Positions 14,802-23,900 of a DNA stretch of 33,362 bases are shown here, in pieces (within the stretch, counting starts at the first letter, position 1; the number at the start of each line of letters is the position of its first letter). The position numbers and the translations under genes were made by a program. Under the pieces are notes generated by a model that did no database searches, was not told the origin of the DNA, and saw only the letters and a program-made list of their open reading frames with translations. This DNA is from JAXLQL01 sp046331625. Its GTDB lineage: Bacteria; Acidobacteriota; Terriglobia; Bryobacterales; Bryobacteraceae. The stretch is from the NCBI GenBank assembly GCA_046331625.1, contig JAXLQL010000049.1, positions 1 to 33,362 on the forward strand, given 5' to 3'.

Positions 14802-15049
14802 GCATCCTGGTGAACAGGTTCCGCCCCGATGCGATTCGCGAGCATGCGCGGCAGGTACCGGCGGCTCTCAGGGTGAAGAAGCGTATCATGTTCGTTTGTG
14901 GGTGCATCGAGACGGATTCCCGAGGCTCCAATCCGATAATCACGTAACCATGCGCCTCTCGCAGCCCGGATTGAAGAGTGAAACTCGAGTAGAGTCAAGG
15001 GGCCAGACATGATGGAGCGAGGACGTGCGAGTGCGTAGGAGACGAATCC

Positions 15050-15259
15050 ATGAAATGCAGGATCTGTGGTGGAAACATGGAGTCCGCTGTGACCGGCCTT
15101 CCGTTCAAAATCGCCGGTTCGATCGTCGTTCTGAAGGCATTGCCCGTACTGCAATTCACTCAGTGTGCCGACATCGAGTTGGACGACCCCGTCATGCGTC
15201 GCGTGGAGCAAATGCTCGATTGCGGCACGGGCGGCCAAGACGGCTTCCCCACCTCGTAG
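15050..15259 (+). CDS. YgiT-type zinc-finger protein with one ligand lost
   Basis: This 69-residue protein begins with C3-x2-C6 (MKCRICGGNME), then the family stretch LPFKIAGSIVVLKALPVLQ and a second knuckle. There the first cysteine is replaced by Phe36 (QFTQCADIELDD; C39 remains). The helix MRRVEQML follows, and the tail (DCGTGGQDGFPTS) looks unlike the family, perhaps from a late frame change. AGGAG lies nine bases before the ATG. Such proteins usually pair with a small toxin upstream, but none is present in 14802-15049. It is probably an orphan decaying antitoxin. Confidence 0.7.
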   Translation: MKCRICGGNMESAVTGLPFKIAGSIVVLKALPVLQFTQCADIELDDPVMRRVEQMLDCGTGGQDGFPTS

Positions 15260-15290
15260 CTTCCGGCCCCCATCTCTCTCCCCGCGGATG

Positions 15291-15296
15291 TATACT
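15291..15296 (+). promoter_or_regulatory. Candidate -10 box for the first TonB-dependent receptor
   Basis: TATACT lies 29 bases ahead of the chosen ATG at 15326. No -35 match is visible. The bases after it (GGCTCCAC) nearly repeat the sequence after a TATACT box in front of the lipoprotein gene on the other strand (25213-25218), which supports a shared promoter type. Confidence 0.4.
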
Positions 15297-15325
15297 GGCT
15301 CCACACCAAAATGGAGACCTCGCAT

Positions 15326-18300
15326 ATGAAGAAACTTGCTCTTGCGCTCCTCCTCACCTCCTCCGCCTGGACCCAGGATTACCGCGGCCGCGTCCAAGGC
15401 GTCGTCACTGACTCCTCCAACGCCGCCATCCCCCAGGCCACCGTCACCCTCACCAACTCGAACACGCGCACCGCCACCGTCCGCACCACCGGCGAGCGCG
15501 GCCAGTACCTTTTCGACTTCGTCGAGCCCGGCACCTACAGCGTCACTGCCGCGAGCCAAGGCTTCGGCAACTTCTCCAAGGAAAACCTGCAGGTGCTCGT
15601 CCGCTCGGACCTCACCGTGAACATCGTCCTCGAAGTCGGCAACGTCAACCAGACCATCACGGTCGCCGACACAGCGGTCGAGATCCAGTTCAACACCACC
15701 ACGCTCTCGCAGACGATCGACGGCACCATGCTCAAGGAGCTCCCCGTGCTCGCGCGCAATCCGTTCACGCTCGCGCTGCTCGATCCGGCCGTCGTCAATC
15801 GCTATTCTGACATCTCCAAGCGCAACCCCTTCTATCAACTCTCCACCACGGGCGTCGATGTCGGCGGCCAGACCAGCGGACGCAACGAGGTCCAGATCGA
15901 CGGCTCGCCCATCGGCGTCGGCTCCCGCGGATCCTACGCGCCCCCGATGGACGCGGTGCAGGAATTCACCGTCCAGCAGAACTCCATCGACGCCGAGTCC
16001 GGCTTCTCCGCCGGCGGCGTGCTCAACGTCGGCATGAAAGCCGGAACCAACGAGTATCACGGCAGCGCCTACTACTTCGGACGCAATCCCGCGCTCAACG
16101 CCGTCTCGAACGCGTTCACGCGCGCGCCCAACGTGGTCCGCAACCATGTCTACGGCGGCACCCTCGGCGGTCCCATCCTCAAGAATCGCCTCTTCACCTT
16201 CGTCACCTTCGAGAAGTGGAACAATCGCCAGCCCTACACCAAGGTGATGACGTTGCCCACCGATCTCGAACGCGCGGGTGACTTCTCCAAGTCCCTGAAC
16301 AAGGCTGGCGTGATGCGCCCTATCTTCGACCCCTGGACCACCCAGACCAACACCGCCACCAACGCCGTCACGCGGGTGCCCTTCGCCGGAAACATAATCC
16401 CCGCATCGCGTTTCGACCCCACTTCGCGGCTTTTCATGAATGACATCTGGAAGCCGAACAACCCCGGCGACGATCTCACTGGCGTCAACAACTATCGCAC
16501 CGGCTACGCCTGGTACCTCAACTACTGGAATTTCTCCAACCGCACAGACTGGAACATCACGCCCAAGTGGAAAGTCTTCGGCCGCTACAGCGTCATCCGC
16601 ACCCGGCTCGACAACAACAACTACGGCAACTCGCCCGCCACCACTTCCGACAATGGCGGACTCATGGACGCCCTCAACGCCGCGCTCGACAGCGTGTACA
16701 CGCTCAGCCCGCGGACCGTCGTCAACTTCCGCATGGGCGTCGTCTACTCGGAAGACGAGTACGATTCCGAGTGGGCCCAGATCGGCGAGAAGGGACTCGA
16801 GAAGTATTGGCCGGGCAACGCCTGGTACAAGCCATACCTCGCCGACATGCCCGCCGTCTACTATCCTGCGCTCAATGTCGGCGGCGCGACGTTCGGCAAG
16901 TCGAGTTGGTGGAGTTACCGCCCGCGCAAGTATTCGTATCAGGGCAGCATGGGGCACGACCGCGGACGCCACTACATGAAGTTCGGCATGGCCTATCGCC
17001 ACGCCTTCGAGTACTCGCAACTCCCCAACCTCGGCTCGTTCCCGTTCGCCGCCAACGGCACGGCCGAAACGTATCTGGCGCCCAACCTGCTGAACAACGG
17101 CAGCGCCTGGGCCACGTTCCTTTTGGGCGCGATCGACAACTCGCTCAACGCCAACTACGTCTCGCCGCGCTACACCAAGCAGGACCAGTACGGCGTCTTC
17201 TTCCAGGACGACTTCAAGCTCAATCGCCGTCTCACGCTCAATCTCGGCCTGCGCTGGGAATACGAAACCGCTCCGTCGGAACGTTTGGGACGCCTGTCGC
17301 GCTATCTCGATTTGCAGAATCCGATTCCCGAACTGCAAGGCGCGGGCACGCCCGTGATGCCGCCGCAAGTAGCCACCATCGCCGGCACCGTCAAACCCAC
17401 ATACAGCGGAGCGTGGGTCTATGCCGATGATCAGCATCCCGGACTCTATCGCGCCCCACGCGGCAACTTCCTGCCCCGGCTCGGTGTCGCCTTCCGAGCG
17501 AATGACAAGACCGCCATCCGCGTTGGATACGCGCGTTACGCCGTGCCGATCATGAGCGTGCTCGGATACTCGTGGCGCCTGCCGGCCACTGACGGCTTCT
17601 CGGTGACCTCCACCGGACCCGTGCAATTACAAGGCGTCCCGCAAGGCTTGTTCGCGAATCCGTTCCCGGCATCGAACCCGCTCGTGGCTCCGCTCGGCAA
17701 GAGCACCGGACGCTACACCAACATCGGAGGCGCGGCCACGTGGGCCCTGCAAGACCTCCGGACCCCGATGAATGACCGCTTCAACTTCACCGTCGAGCGC
17801 GACCTGTTCGCGGGCCTCAAAGTGGACGGAACATTCTTCATGAACTTCGGGCATAACATGGTGCCCGAAGGGCAGGGTGGCAATGCGGGCTTCGGGCGAT
17901 CGCTCAACATGGTGAATCCGCAGTTGAGCTATGACTACAAGACAGCTCTGACCGCGGCCGTGCCGAACCCGTTCTTCGGGCTCCCCGCGAGCGTGATGCC
18001 GGGCCAATTGCGCGGCCAGCGCACGGTGCCGTTGTCGAACCTGCTCCGACCGTATCCGCAGTACGGCGACCTCACCGAAGGCTTCATGACCGGCGTCGAC
18101 AATCGCTACAAGGCCGTGCAACTCCGCGTGCAGCGCCGCTTCGCGCAAGGTTACAGCGTGGTGTGGGGCTACAACTACAACCGCGAATCCACGGGCGACT
18201 TCTTCAACGCGCCCGACCAGTTCGCCAACAAGCTGACCATGATTCCGGGTTCGCTGCCGCGCCATCGCATGACGCTCGGCACCACGCTCGACCTGCCGTT

Positions 18301-18760
18301 CGGCAAGGGCCACCGCCTCGGCAACAGCATGCATCCGGTGCTGAATGCGATGTTCGGCGGATGGTCCACCAGCCACATCTTCATGTGGAACTCGGGTACG
18401 TTCCTGCGCTTCGGGCAGCTCGATGTCGCGGGCGATCCGGGCAACGCCACGCGTGAGTGGTCGAAGTGGTTCAACACTGGAGTCTTCAAGCAGGCCACGC
18501 CGTTCACGCCCCGGACCAATCCGTGGCAATACGACGGCATCACCGGACCGAACTTCTGGCAGCTCGATAGCACGCTGTCGAAGAACTTCGCGCTCACCGA
18601 GCGCTTCAAGCTCGAGCTCCGGCTAGAGGCGTACAATCTGACGAACTCCGTGATGCCCGGCAACCCGAACCTATCGGTGACCAGCACGCAGTTCGGCGGC
18701 ATTACCACGCAGGTCAACTACGGCCGCGAGGTCCAGTACACGCTACGACTTCACTTCTGA
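15326..18760 (+). CDS. Oar-like TonB-dependent outer-membrane receptor with CarboxypepD_reg domain
   Basis: This 1144-residue outer-membrane protein has a Sec signal peptide (MKKLALALLLTSSAWTQD), then a carboxypeptidase-regulatory-like domain (VQGVVTDSSNAAIPQATVTLTN, GQYLFDFVEPGTYSVTA; about residues 20-110). A plug domain follows (LKELPVLARNPFTLALLDP, FSAGGVLNVGMKAGTNEYHG), then a long barrel ending in the aromatic strand VQYTLRLHF. This layout is that of Oar-like receptors, abundant in Acidobacteriota and presumed to import large carbohydrates or peptides with TonB energy. The frame opens at 15311, but the ATG at 15326 begins the signal peptide and has TGGAGA about eight bases upstream. No SusD partner is nearby. 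The substrate is unknown; a second receptor lies at 20974. Confidence 0.92.
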   Translation: MKKLALALLLTSSAWTQDYRGRVQGVVTDSSNAAIPQATVTLTNSNTRTATVRTTGERGQYLFDFVEPGTYSVTAASQGFGNFSKENLQVLVRSDLTVNIVLEVGNVNQTITVADTAVEIQFNTTTLSQTIDGTMLKELPVLARNPFTLALLDPAVVNRYSDISKRNPFYQLSTTGVDVGGQTSGRNEVQIDGSPIGVGSRGSYAPPMDAVQEFTVQQNSIDAESGFSAGGVLNVGMKAGTNEYHGSAYYFGRNPALNAVSNAFTRAPNVVRNHVYGGTLGGPILKNRLFTFVTFEKWNNRQPYTKVMTLPTDLERAGDFSKSLNKAGVMRPIFDPWTTQTNTATNAVTRVPFAGNIIPASRFDPTSRLFMNDIWKPNNPGDDLTGVNNYRTGYAWYLNYWNFSNRTDWNITPKWKVFGRYSVIRTRLDNNNYGNSPATTSDNGGLMDALNAALDSVYTLSPRTVVNFRMGVVYSEDEYDSEWAQIGEKGLEKYWPGNAWYKPYLADMPAVYYPALNVGGATFGKSSWWSYRPRKYSYQGSMGHDRGRHYMKFGMAYRHAFEYSQLPNLGSFPFAANGTAETYLAPNLLNNGSAWATFLLGAIDNSLNANYVSPRYTKQDQYGVFFQDDFKLNRRLTLNLGLRWEYETAPSERLGRLSRYLDLQNPIPELQGAGTPVMPPQVATIAGTVKPTYSGAWVYADDQHPGLYRAPRGNFLPRLGVAFRANDKTAIRVGYARYAVPIMSVLGYSWRLPATDGFSVTSTGPVQLQGVPQGLFANPFPASNPLVAPLGKSTGRYTNIGGAATWALQDLRTPMNDRFNFTVERDLFAGLKVDGTFFMNFGHNMVPEGQGGNAGFGRSLNMVNPQLSYDYKTALTAAVPNPFFGLPASVMPGQLRGQRTVPLSNLLRPYPQYGDLTEGFMTGVDNRYKAVQLRVQRRFAQGYSVVWGYNYNRESTGDFFNAPDQFANKLTMIPGSLPRHRMTLGTTLDLPFGKGHRLGNSMHPVLNAMFGGWSTSHIFMWNSGTFLRFGQLDVAGDPGNATREWSKWFNTGVFKQATPFTPRTNPWQYDGITGPNFWQLDSTLSKNFALTERFKLELRLEAYNLTNSVMPGNPNLSVTSTQFGGITTQVNYGREVQYTLRLHF

Positions 18761-18778
18761 GGCGACCAGGGCTCGTGT

Positions 18779-19048
18779 TCACATTCGATAGGCTTCGGAA
18801 CGATGCTTCACCTCCGAGACCCATATCGTGGCACCATCAGGAACGAAGATGACGCGGTAGTCGCCGATCCGGAGCCGAAAAGCCGGGTCGCCACTCAGTG
18901 GCTTGACATCGCCTCCGCCTGACTCTGCGTAGTGAAGGATCCCTTCGAAGATCCTCATCGCCGTCGGCCTGTCGAGCCTTCGCACATCATCTCGCGCGGC
19001 ATCTCGCCATTTGATGCGGTAAGGCGGCCCGAAATCCGCAGAGCTCAT
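18779..19048 (-). CDS. RelE/ParE-family toxin
   Basis: This 89-residue protein matches the type II RelE/ParE fold: YRIKWRDAARDDVRRLDRPTA at the N-terminus, then the core VKPLSGDPAFRLRIGDYRVIFVPDG with the conserved LR-GDYRVI block, and a C-terminal strand (TIWVSEVKHRSEAY) with His and Tyr in the positions used by RelE enzymes. It probably cleaves mRNA at the ribosome; ParE-like gyrase inhibition is the alternative. Its ATG overlaps the stop of the partner gene (ATGA). It converges with the receptor gene, leaving only 18 bases between the two ends. Confidence 0.88.
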   Translation of the reverse strand: MSSADFGPPYRIKWRDAARDDVRRLDRPTAMRIFEGILHYAESGGGDVKPLSGDPAFRLRIGDYRVIFVPDGATIWVSEVKHRSEAYRM

Positions 19049-19323
19049 TTCGTTAGCGGAAAGTCGGCCAGGGTGAGCCCGAAGTCGGCCAACACCTCCT
19101 CCATCGGGATTCCCTCCCCTCCGCTCTTGATAAAGGCGTGCGTTTCGCGGATTCTAGCTCGCTCCGCTTCTGACACCGGCTCATCGTCGATCGGCGCCGT
19201 TGCGGCAGCTCGAGCTACCGGGTCGAGCAGCAGGAATTGCATGAACCGGACGGCGGCCATCAATTGCTCACCGTCCATGCGCTCCAGGAGATTGATCGCG
19301 GTTTCTCGTTCGACTGTTGTCAT
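19045..19323 (-). CDS. Partner antitoxin of the RelE/ParE toxin
   Basis: This 92-residue helical protein (TTVERETAINLLERMDGEQLMAAVRFMQFLLL) has an acidic middle (PIDDEPVSEAERARIRETHAF) and a hydrophobic tail (MEEVLADFGLTLADFPL) suited to wrapping a toxin. The frame opens far upstream to 19497, but that stretch has no protein character and the ATG at 19323 fits the family length. Tight overlap with the toxin gene supports the role. I do not see a clear Phd or ribbon-helix-helix motif, so the class is open. Confidence 0.75.
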   Translation of the reverse strand: MTTVERETAINLLERMDGEQLMAAVRFMQFLLLDPVARAAATAPIDDEPVSEAERARIRETHAFIKSGGEGIPMEEVLADFGLTLADFPLTK

Positions 19324-19503
19324 GACTGATTGGACCCGATTCGATGTTACCTCACTTGGCATCACCGGAGAGCCGAATGCCCTCCGCATCCCGTCCTCGA
19401 ACCCGCTCACGCAACGCCGGTGGCGCGGCCGGATCGCGCCCACCGTGATGGCGAACAGGCCGGCGCAGGTGGGGTCCCTTCTGGCTCCAGGGCTCATCGA
19501 CTG

Positions 19504-19509
19504 TATACT
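19504..19509 (+). promoter_or_regulatory. Candidate -10 box for the sugar-dehydrogenase-like gene
   Basis: TATACT lies 17 bases before the ATG at 19527, predicting a leader of about ten bases. The same hexamer is found before the first receptor and before the lipoprotein gene. No -35 match is visible. Confidence 0.4.
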
Positions 19510-19526
19510 GAACTACGGCGAGTCAT

Positions 19527-20765
19527 ATGAAACTGCAAGGATGGAAAACGAAACTGGCGGGAGCCGCACTGGTGTTCACCTTGGCCGCGGAGGCGTGGTC
19601 CCAGGTCAATGTTGGCAGTCAGCAACCCGAGGCGGTCCTGCCTTTCAAAATGACCACTGTGTCCACCTTCGAACTTCCCTGGCGCATAGCGTTCCTGCCG
19701 GATGGCCGGATGTTGGTCACCGAGAAGATCGGGCCCGTATGGCTCGTGTCCGCTACGGGAGAAAAGATCGCGGCGTTGTCCAACACGCCGGCGGTCTATT
19801 GGCAGGGCCAGAACGGCATGCTGGGAGTCTTTGTCTCGCCGCATTTCGCCACCGACCAGAGCATCTACCTCACCTACATCGAACCCGGCGAGTATGGCGG
19901 AAGCCAGGTGCTCGCTCGCGGCAAGCTGGTGACCGGCCGCGTGTCCAGACTCACGGATTTCGAAGTGCTGTGGCGCCAGATGCCCCGCGGCAAGGGGGGC
20001 CAGGCTGGCGGACAGATTGCGTTCTCACCCGATGGCCAGTATCTGTTCATGTCGGTGGGTGACCGCCAGCGCATGGTTCCGGCTCAGGATCCGGACCAGC
20101 CCGTCGGCAAGATCCTGCGCTTGACGCTCGATGGCAAACCCGCTCCGGGCAATCCCAACTACGGCAAGACCGGCGCAGCCACCATCCCGCTCATTGATCC
20201 GCCACGCGATACGGAAGTGGCCAAGACAGCCAAGGTCGTGAGCACCTACACCTTTCCTGGTCCCAATCTCACCCCGGCGGAAACCTGGGCCAGCGGCTTC
20301 CGCGCACCCTATGGCCTCGCGTTTTCACCCACTGGCGAATTGTGGGAGGTGGAGCATGGTCCGCGCGGCGGCGACGAATTGAATCTGATCGAGAAGGGCA
20401 AGAATTATGGCTGGCCGGTGGTTTCATTCGGCAAGAACTACAATGAAGTGCCGATTCCCAGTCACGACTCGCGTCCGGAGTTCGCCAAGCCCGTGCTCTA
20501 TTGGGTGCCGGTGATCGCGCCAGGCAACCTGATGTTCTACCGCGGCAAACAAACCTTCCCGCAGTGGGATGGCAGCGGCTTCGTCAGCGGCATGGCGAGT
20601 ACGTCGCTCACTCGCATCGTCTTCGACGGCAAAGGCGGCGCCAAAGCCGTTCAGCGCTGGGATGTGGGCAAGCGCATCCGCGACGTGGCGCAAGGTCCCG
20701 ATGGTTCGCTCTGGATGCTCGAGGATGCCAATCCCGGCGCCCTGATCCACGTGACGCCGAAGTGA
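19527..20765 (+). CDS. Exported PQQ-dependent sugar-dehydrogenase-like beta-propeller protein
   Basis: This 412-residue protein has a signal peptide (LAGAALVFTLAAEAWSQ) and the six-bladed propeller of the glucose/sorbosone dehydrogenase family: LPWRIAFLPDGRMLVTEK, QNGMLGVFVSPHF, IAFSPDGQYLFMSVGDR, ASGFRAPYGLAFSPTGELWEVEHGPRGGDELN and KNYGWPVVSFGKNY. Family members oxidise aldose sugars in the periplasm with PQQ. One oddity: where the family has the catalytic His before the blade-2 FSPDG strand, this protein reads KGGQAGGQ, with no His. The Arg of GFRAPYG is kept. It may therefore bind a ligand without the usual oxidation. Start chosen at ATG 19527, which begins the signal peptide. Confidence 0.85.
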   Translation: MKLQGWKTKLAGAALVFTLAAEAWSQVNVGSQQPEAVLPFKMTTVSTFELPWRIAFLPDGRMLVTEKIGPVWLVSATGEKIAALSNTPAVYWQGQNGMLGVFVSPHFATDQSIYLTYIEPGEYGGSQVLARGKLVTGRVSRLTDFEVLWRQMPRGKGGQAGGQIAFSPDGQYLFMSVGDRQRMVPAQDPDQPVGKILRLTLDGKPAPGNPNYGKTGAATIPLIDPPRDTEVAKTAKVVSTYTFPGPNLTPAETWASGFRAPYGLAFSPTGELWEVEHGPRGGDELNLIEKGKNYGWPVVSFGKNYNEVPIPSHDSRPEFAKPVLYWVPVIAPGNLMFYRGKQTFPQWDGSGFVSGMASTSLTRIVFDGKGGAKAVQRWDVGKRIRDVAQGPDGSLWMLEDANPGALIHVTPK

Positions 20766-20809
20766 TCCCTTCGCACCGGCCGGACTGCCGCCAGTGAAGC
20801 AGGCTGTTG

Positions 20810-20852
20810 CCGTGTAGGGCGGGCTTTAGCCAGCGCGGGACTTTGTCCCGCT
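20810..20852 (+). repeat. REP-like palindromic repeat, copy 1
   Basis: This 43-base element contains two hairpins: GGCT/AGCC and GCGGGAC-TTT-GTCCCGC (perfect 7-bp stem). A near-identical 44-base copy lies at 27826-27869. Here it follows the sugar-dehydrogenase-like gene by 44 bases. Such elements behave as REP sequences in many genomes; they may affect mRNA ends or mark sites of REP-associated transposases. Confidence 0.8.
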
Positions 20853-20958
20853 GCCCGAGCCCCCGTTCCCAATCTTCTTCAGCGAGTCTCCGGTGCTCGG
20901 ATCGGCGACCCACTTCAACCCGGCGCGTGAGGACCACCTGCCATCCACCCCCAATTGT

Positions 20959-20964
20959 TATAGA
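20959..20964 (+). promoter_or_regulatory. Candidate -10 box for the second TonB-dependent receptor
   Basis: TATAGA lies nine bases before the ATG at 20974, so the predicted transcript would have almost no leader. No Shine-Dalgarno sequence is visible before this ATG, which agrees with leaderless translation. Confidence 0.35.
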
Positions 20965-20973
20965 CTGCATCCC

Positions 20974-23900
20974 ATGCGCTCATCCCTTTTGCCATGCCTC
21001 TTCCTGGCTGCTTCGTTAGCCGCCGTAGCGCACGCCCAGTCCGCGAGCGCCGTCATCACCGGATCTATCACCGACTCCTCAGGAGCCGCCGCCTCCGGAG
21101 CCAAGGTCACGCTCACCGATCTCCAAACCAACCAGATCCGCGAGCAAGCCGCCAACACCGCCGGCATCTACGAATTCCGCGCGCTCTCGCCCGGCAACTA
21201 CCGCATCGAAGCCGAAATGCAGGGCTTCAAGAAGGAACAGGTCACCGGACTCCAACTGCAAGTCGCGCAGACGCTCCGCCTCGATCTCCAACTCCAGGTC
21301 GGCCAAGTCACCGAGTCCGTCGAAGTGCAAGCCACCGCCGCGCTCGTGCAAGCCAGCGACTCGAACCTCTCCCAAGTCATCGACGAGAAGCGCGTGCGCG
21401 AACTCCCGCTCAACGGCCGCAACTTCATGCAGCTTGCGTTCCTCTCTTCCGGCATCGTCACCGCGGGCCGCGCCAGCGCCACGCAGCGCCAAGCCAACTA
21501 TGGACCCGCCTTCTCCGCCGGAGGCCAACGCGACAACACCACCACTGTGCTCGTCGACGGCATCGAGATCAGCGGCATGGAGCTCAACAACTATCCCTAC
21601 GCGATCCCTTCGCTCGAATCGGTGGGCGAGTTCCGTGTACTCACCTCGGGCGCATCGGCGGAGTTCGGCGGCAACTCCGGAGCCTTCGTCAACGTCGTCA
21701 CGCGCCGCGGATCGAACGAGCATCACGGGTCGCTGTTCGAGTTCCTTCGCAATGACAAGCTTGACTCGCGCAACTTCTTCGATCGCACCGGCCGCTCGGC
21801 CCCGAACAAGCGCAACCAGTTCGGGTTCATCTTCTCGGGTCCGGTGACGATCCCGAAGCTCTACAACGGCAAGGATCGCACCTTCGTCATGTTCAGTTGG
21901 GAGTGGCAGCGTCAGCGCAACGGGACTACCAGCACCACCATCGTGCCCACCGCCGAAGAACGTGCGGGTGATTTCTCGAGCGCGGTCACACCGGTCGCCG
22001 ACCCGCTCGCCAAGACGCCGCTCCCCGGAAACCGCATCCCCACTAGCCGCATCAGCAAAGTCGGACAAGGCCTGCTCGCCTTGTATCCAACGGCCAACGC
22101 CACTGACCCCGCGCGCAACTACGTCAATGCTCCGCTTCGCCGTTTCGATTTCTCCATTCCCTCCGGTCGCATCGACCACAAGATCTCCGACAAGAACAAC
22201 CTCTTCTGGCGGACCACGGTCAACGAGCCATCCGACATCGGCCCCGGGCAGGCGCTCACGCAAGCCTTCCGTTATGACGCCGTGCAGCGTGAGCGCCACG
22301 TGCAACTCACGCTCGGCGACACCCACGTGGTCTCTCCGAACATCGTGAACGAGTTCAGCACAGGCTTTGTCCGCATGAACCGCACGCGCAATTCATCGGA
22401 CTCTTTCCTGCGCGACTGGGTGAAGGAACTCGGCATCCAAGGGATCCCGACGCAGCCGCTCACCTACGGCGCGCCAGCGATCACCATCTCCGGATTCCCG
22501 CAAGCCGGCTTCTCCACCAACAATGCCTTCTTCTCGTGGATCACGCAATCGCTCCAGTTCGTCGACAACCTCTCGATCGTGCGCGCCAAGCACACCTTCA
22601 AGGTTGGCGGCAACTTCCAGCGCAAGCAGCTCAACTCCACGCAGTGGGGAGCGCCGAACGGCAACTACACGTTCACCGGAGCTTACTCCACCGTGCCGCC
22701 GGTCGGCACGCCCACACGGCAAGCCGCAATCGCGGACGTGCTCTTCGGCTACCCGGCCGCGTTCGCCGTGCAGACCACGCCGTTCGAACAGCGCCTCCGA
22801 TACCTCAACACTGCGTGGTATGTGCAAGACGACTGGCGCATCTCGCCGAACCTGACCATCAACGCCGGCTTGCGCTGGGAATACTTCGGCAAGCCCTACG
22901 ATCGCTTTGATCGCATCGCCACGTTCGATCTCGCAACCGGCCAGCAATTGCTGCCGGGTCAGAACGGAACTCCGCGCGGCTTGATGAATCCCGACCGGAA
23001 CAACTTCGGACCGCGCCTCGGATTCGCCTGGCGCGCGCGCGGCACGCAGGACCTCGTCATCCGCGGCGCCTACGGCCTCTTCTACAGCCCGCCGATCGGC
23101 AATGACTTTCGCTCGCGCGGCTTCCAGGATCCGTTCGCGTTCCAAGTGAACCGCACCTACCGGCCCGCGACGCCCACATCGCCGACGCCCGAGTTCACCG
23201 CCGACAATCCCACAGCGGGCGCGAACCGGCTCGCCAACCAGACCCGCGCCGGCGTGGATCGCAACTTCCGCGACGCCTACGTGCAGCAGTGGAACCTCAG
23301 CATCCAGAAGCTGGTGACCGCGAACACGCTCGCCGAGGTGGCCTATCGCGGATCGAAGAGCACGCGCCTGCCCACCAATCTCGACTACAACGAGATCTCT
23401 CCGAATCCTCCGCAGCCGCCTGACTTCCGGCTCATCTTCCCGTATCCCACGCTGGCGGGCGTGAGCATTCTCGAGTCGCGTGCCGCGGCCAACTATCATG
23501 CCTTCACGGCGCGCGCCGAGCGTCGCTACTCGAAGGGATTCACAGTGCTCGCCAACTACACGTTCTCGAAGACAATAACCGATGTCGATTCGAGCACCGT
23601 GGGTGTTGCCGTGGGAGCAGGCGCCTTCGGTCCGAACACGATCAAGAATCTCAAGGACAACAAGGGGCCGGCGATCTTCGATCGTCCGCATCAGTTCAAC
23701 CTGAGCGCGGTGTACGAACTGCCGTTCTTCCAAAAGAGCCGGCGAGCGGCGCGGCTTGTGCTGGGCGGATGGCAGGTGGCTCCGATCTGGACCGCGTTCC
23801 AAGGCGCGTACCTGACCCCTGGCAACTTCAACGTGCTCTATACGGGGTCACGGCCCGATGCGCTCCGCAATGCGAATCTCCCGCGCGGGCAACGCACCAT

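Noticed and set aside
14651..17626. 991-codon minus-strand open frame
   Set aside because: Antisense shadow of the antitoxin and first receptor genes; the composition (Gly, Val, Glu, His repeats) is typical of antisense reading.
22393..23802. 469-codon minus-strand open frame within the second receptor gene
   Set aside because: Antisense shadow; no start context or domain.
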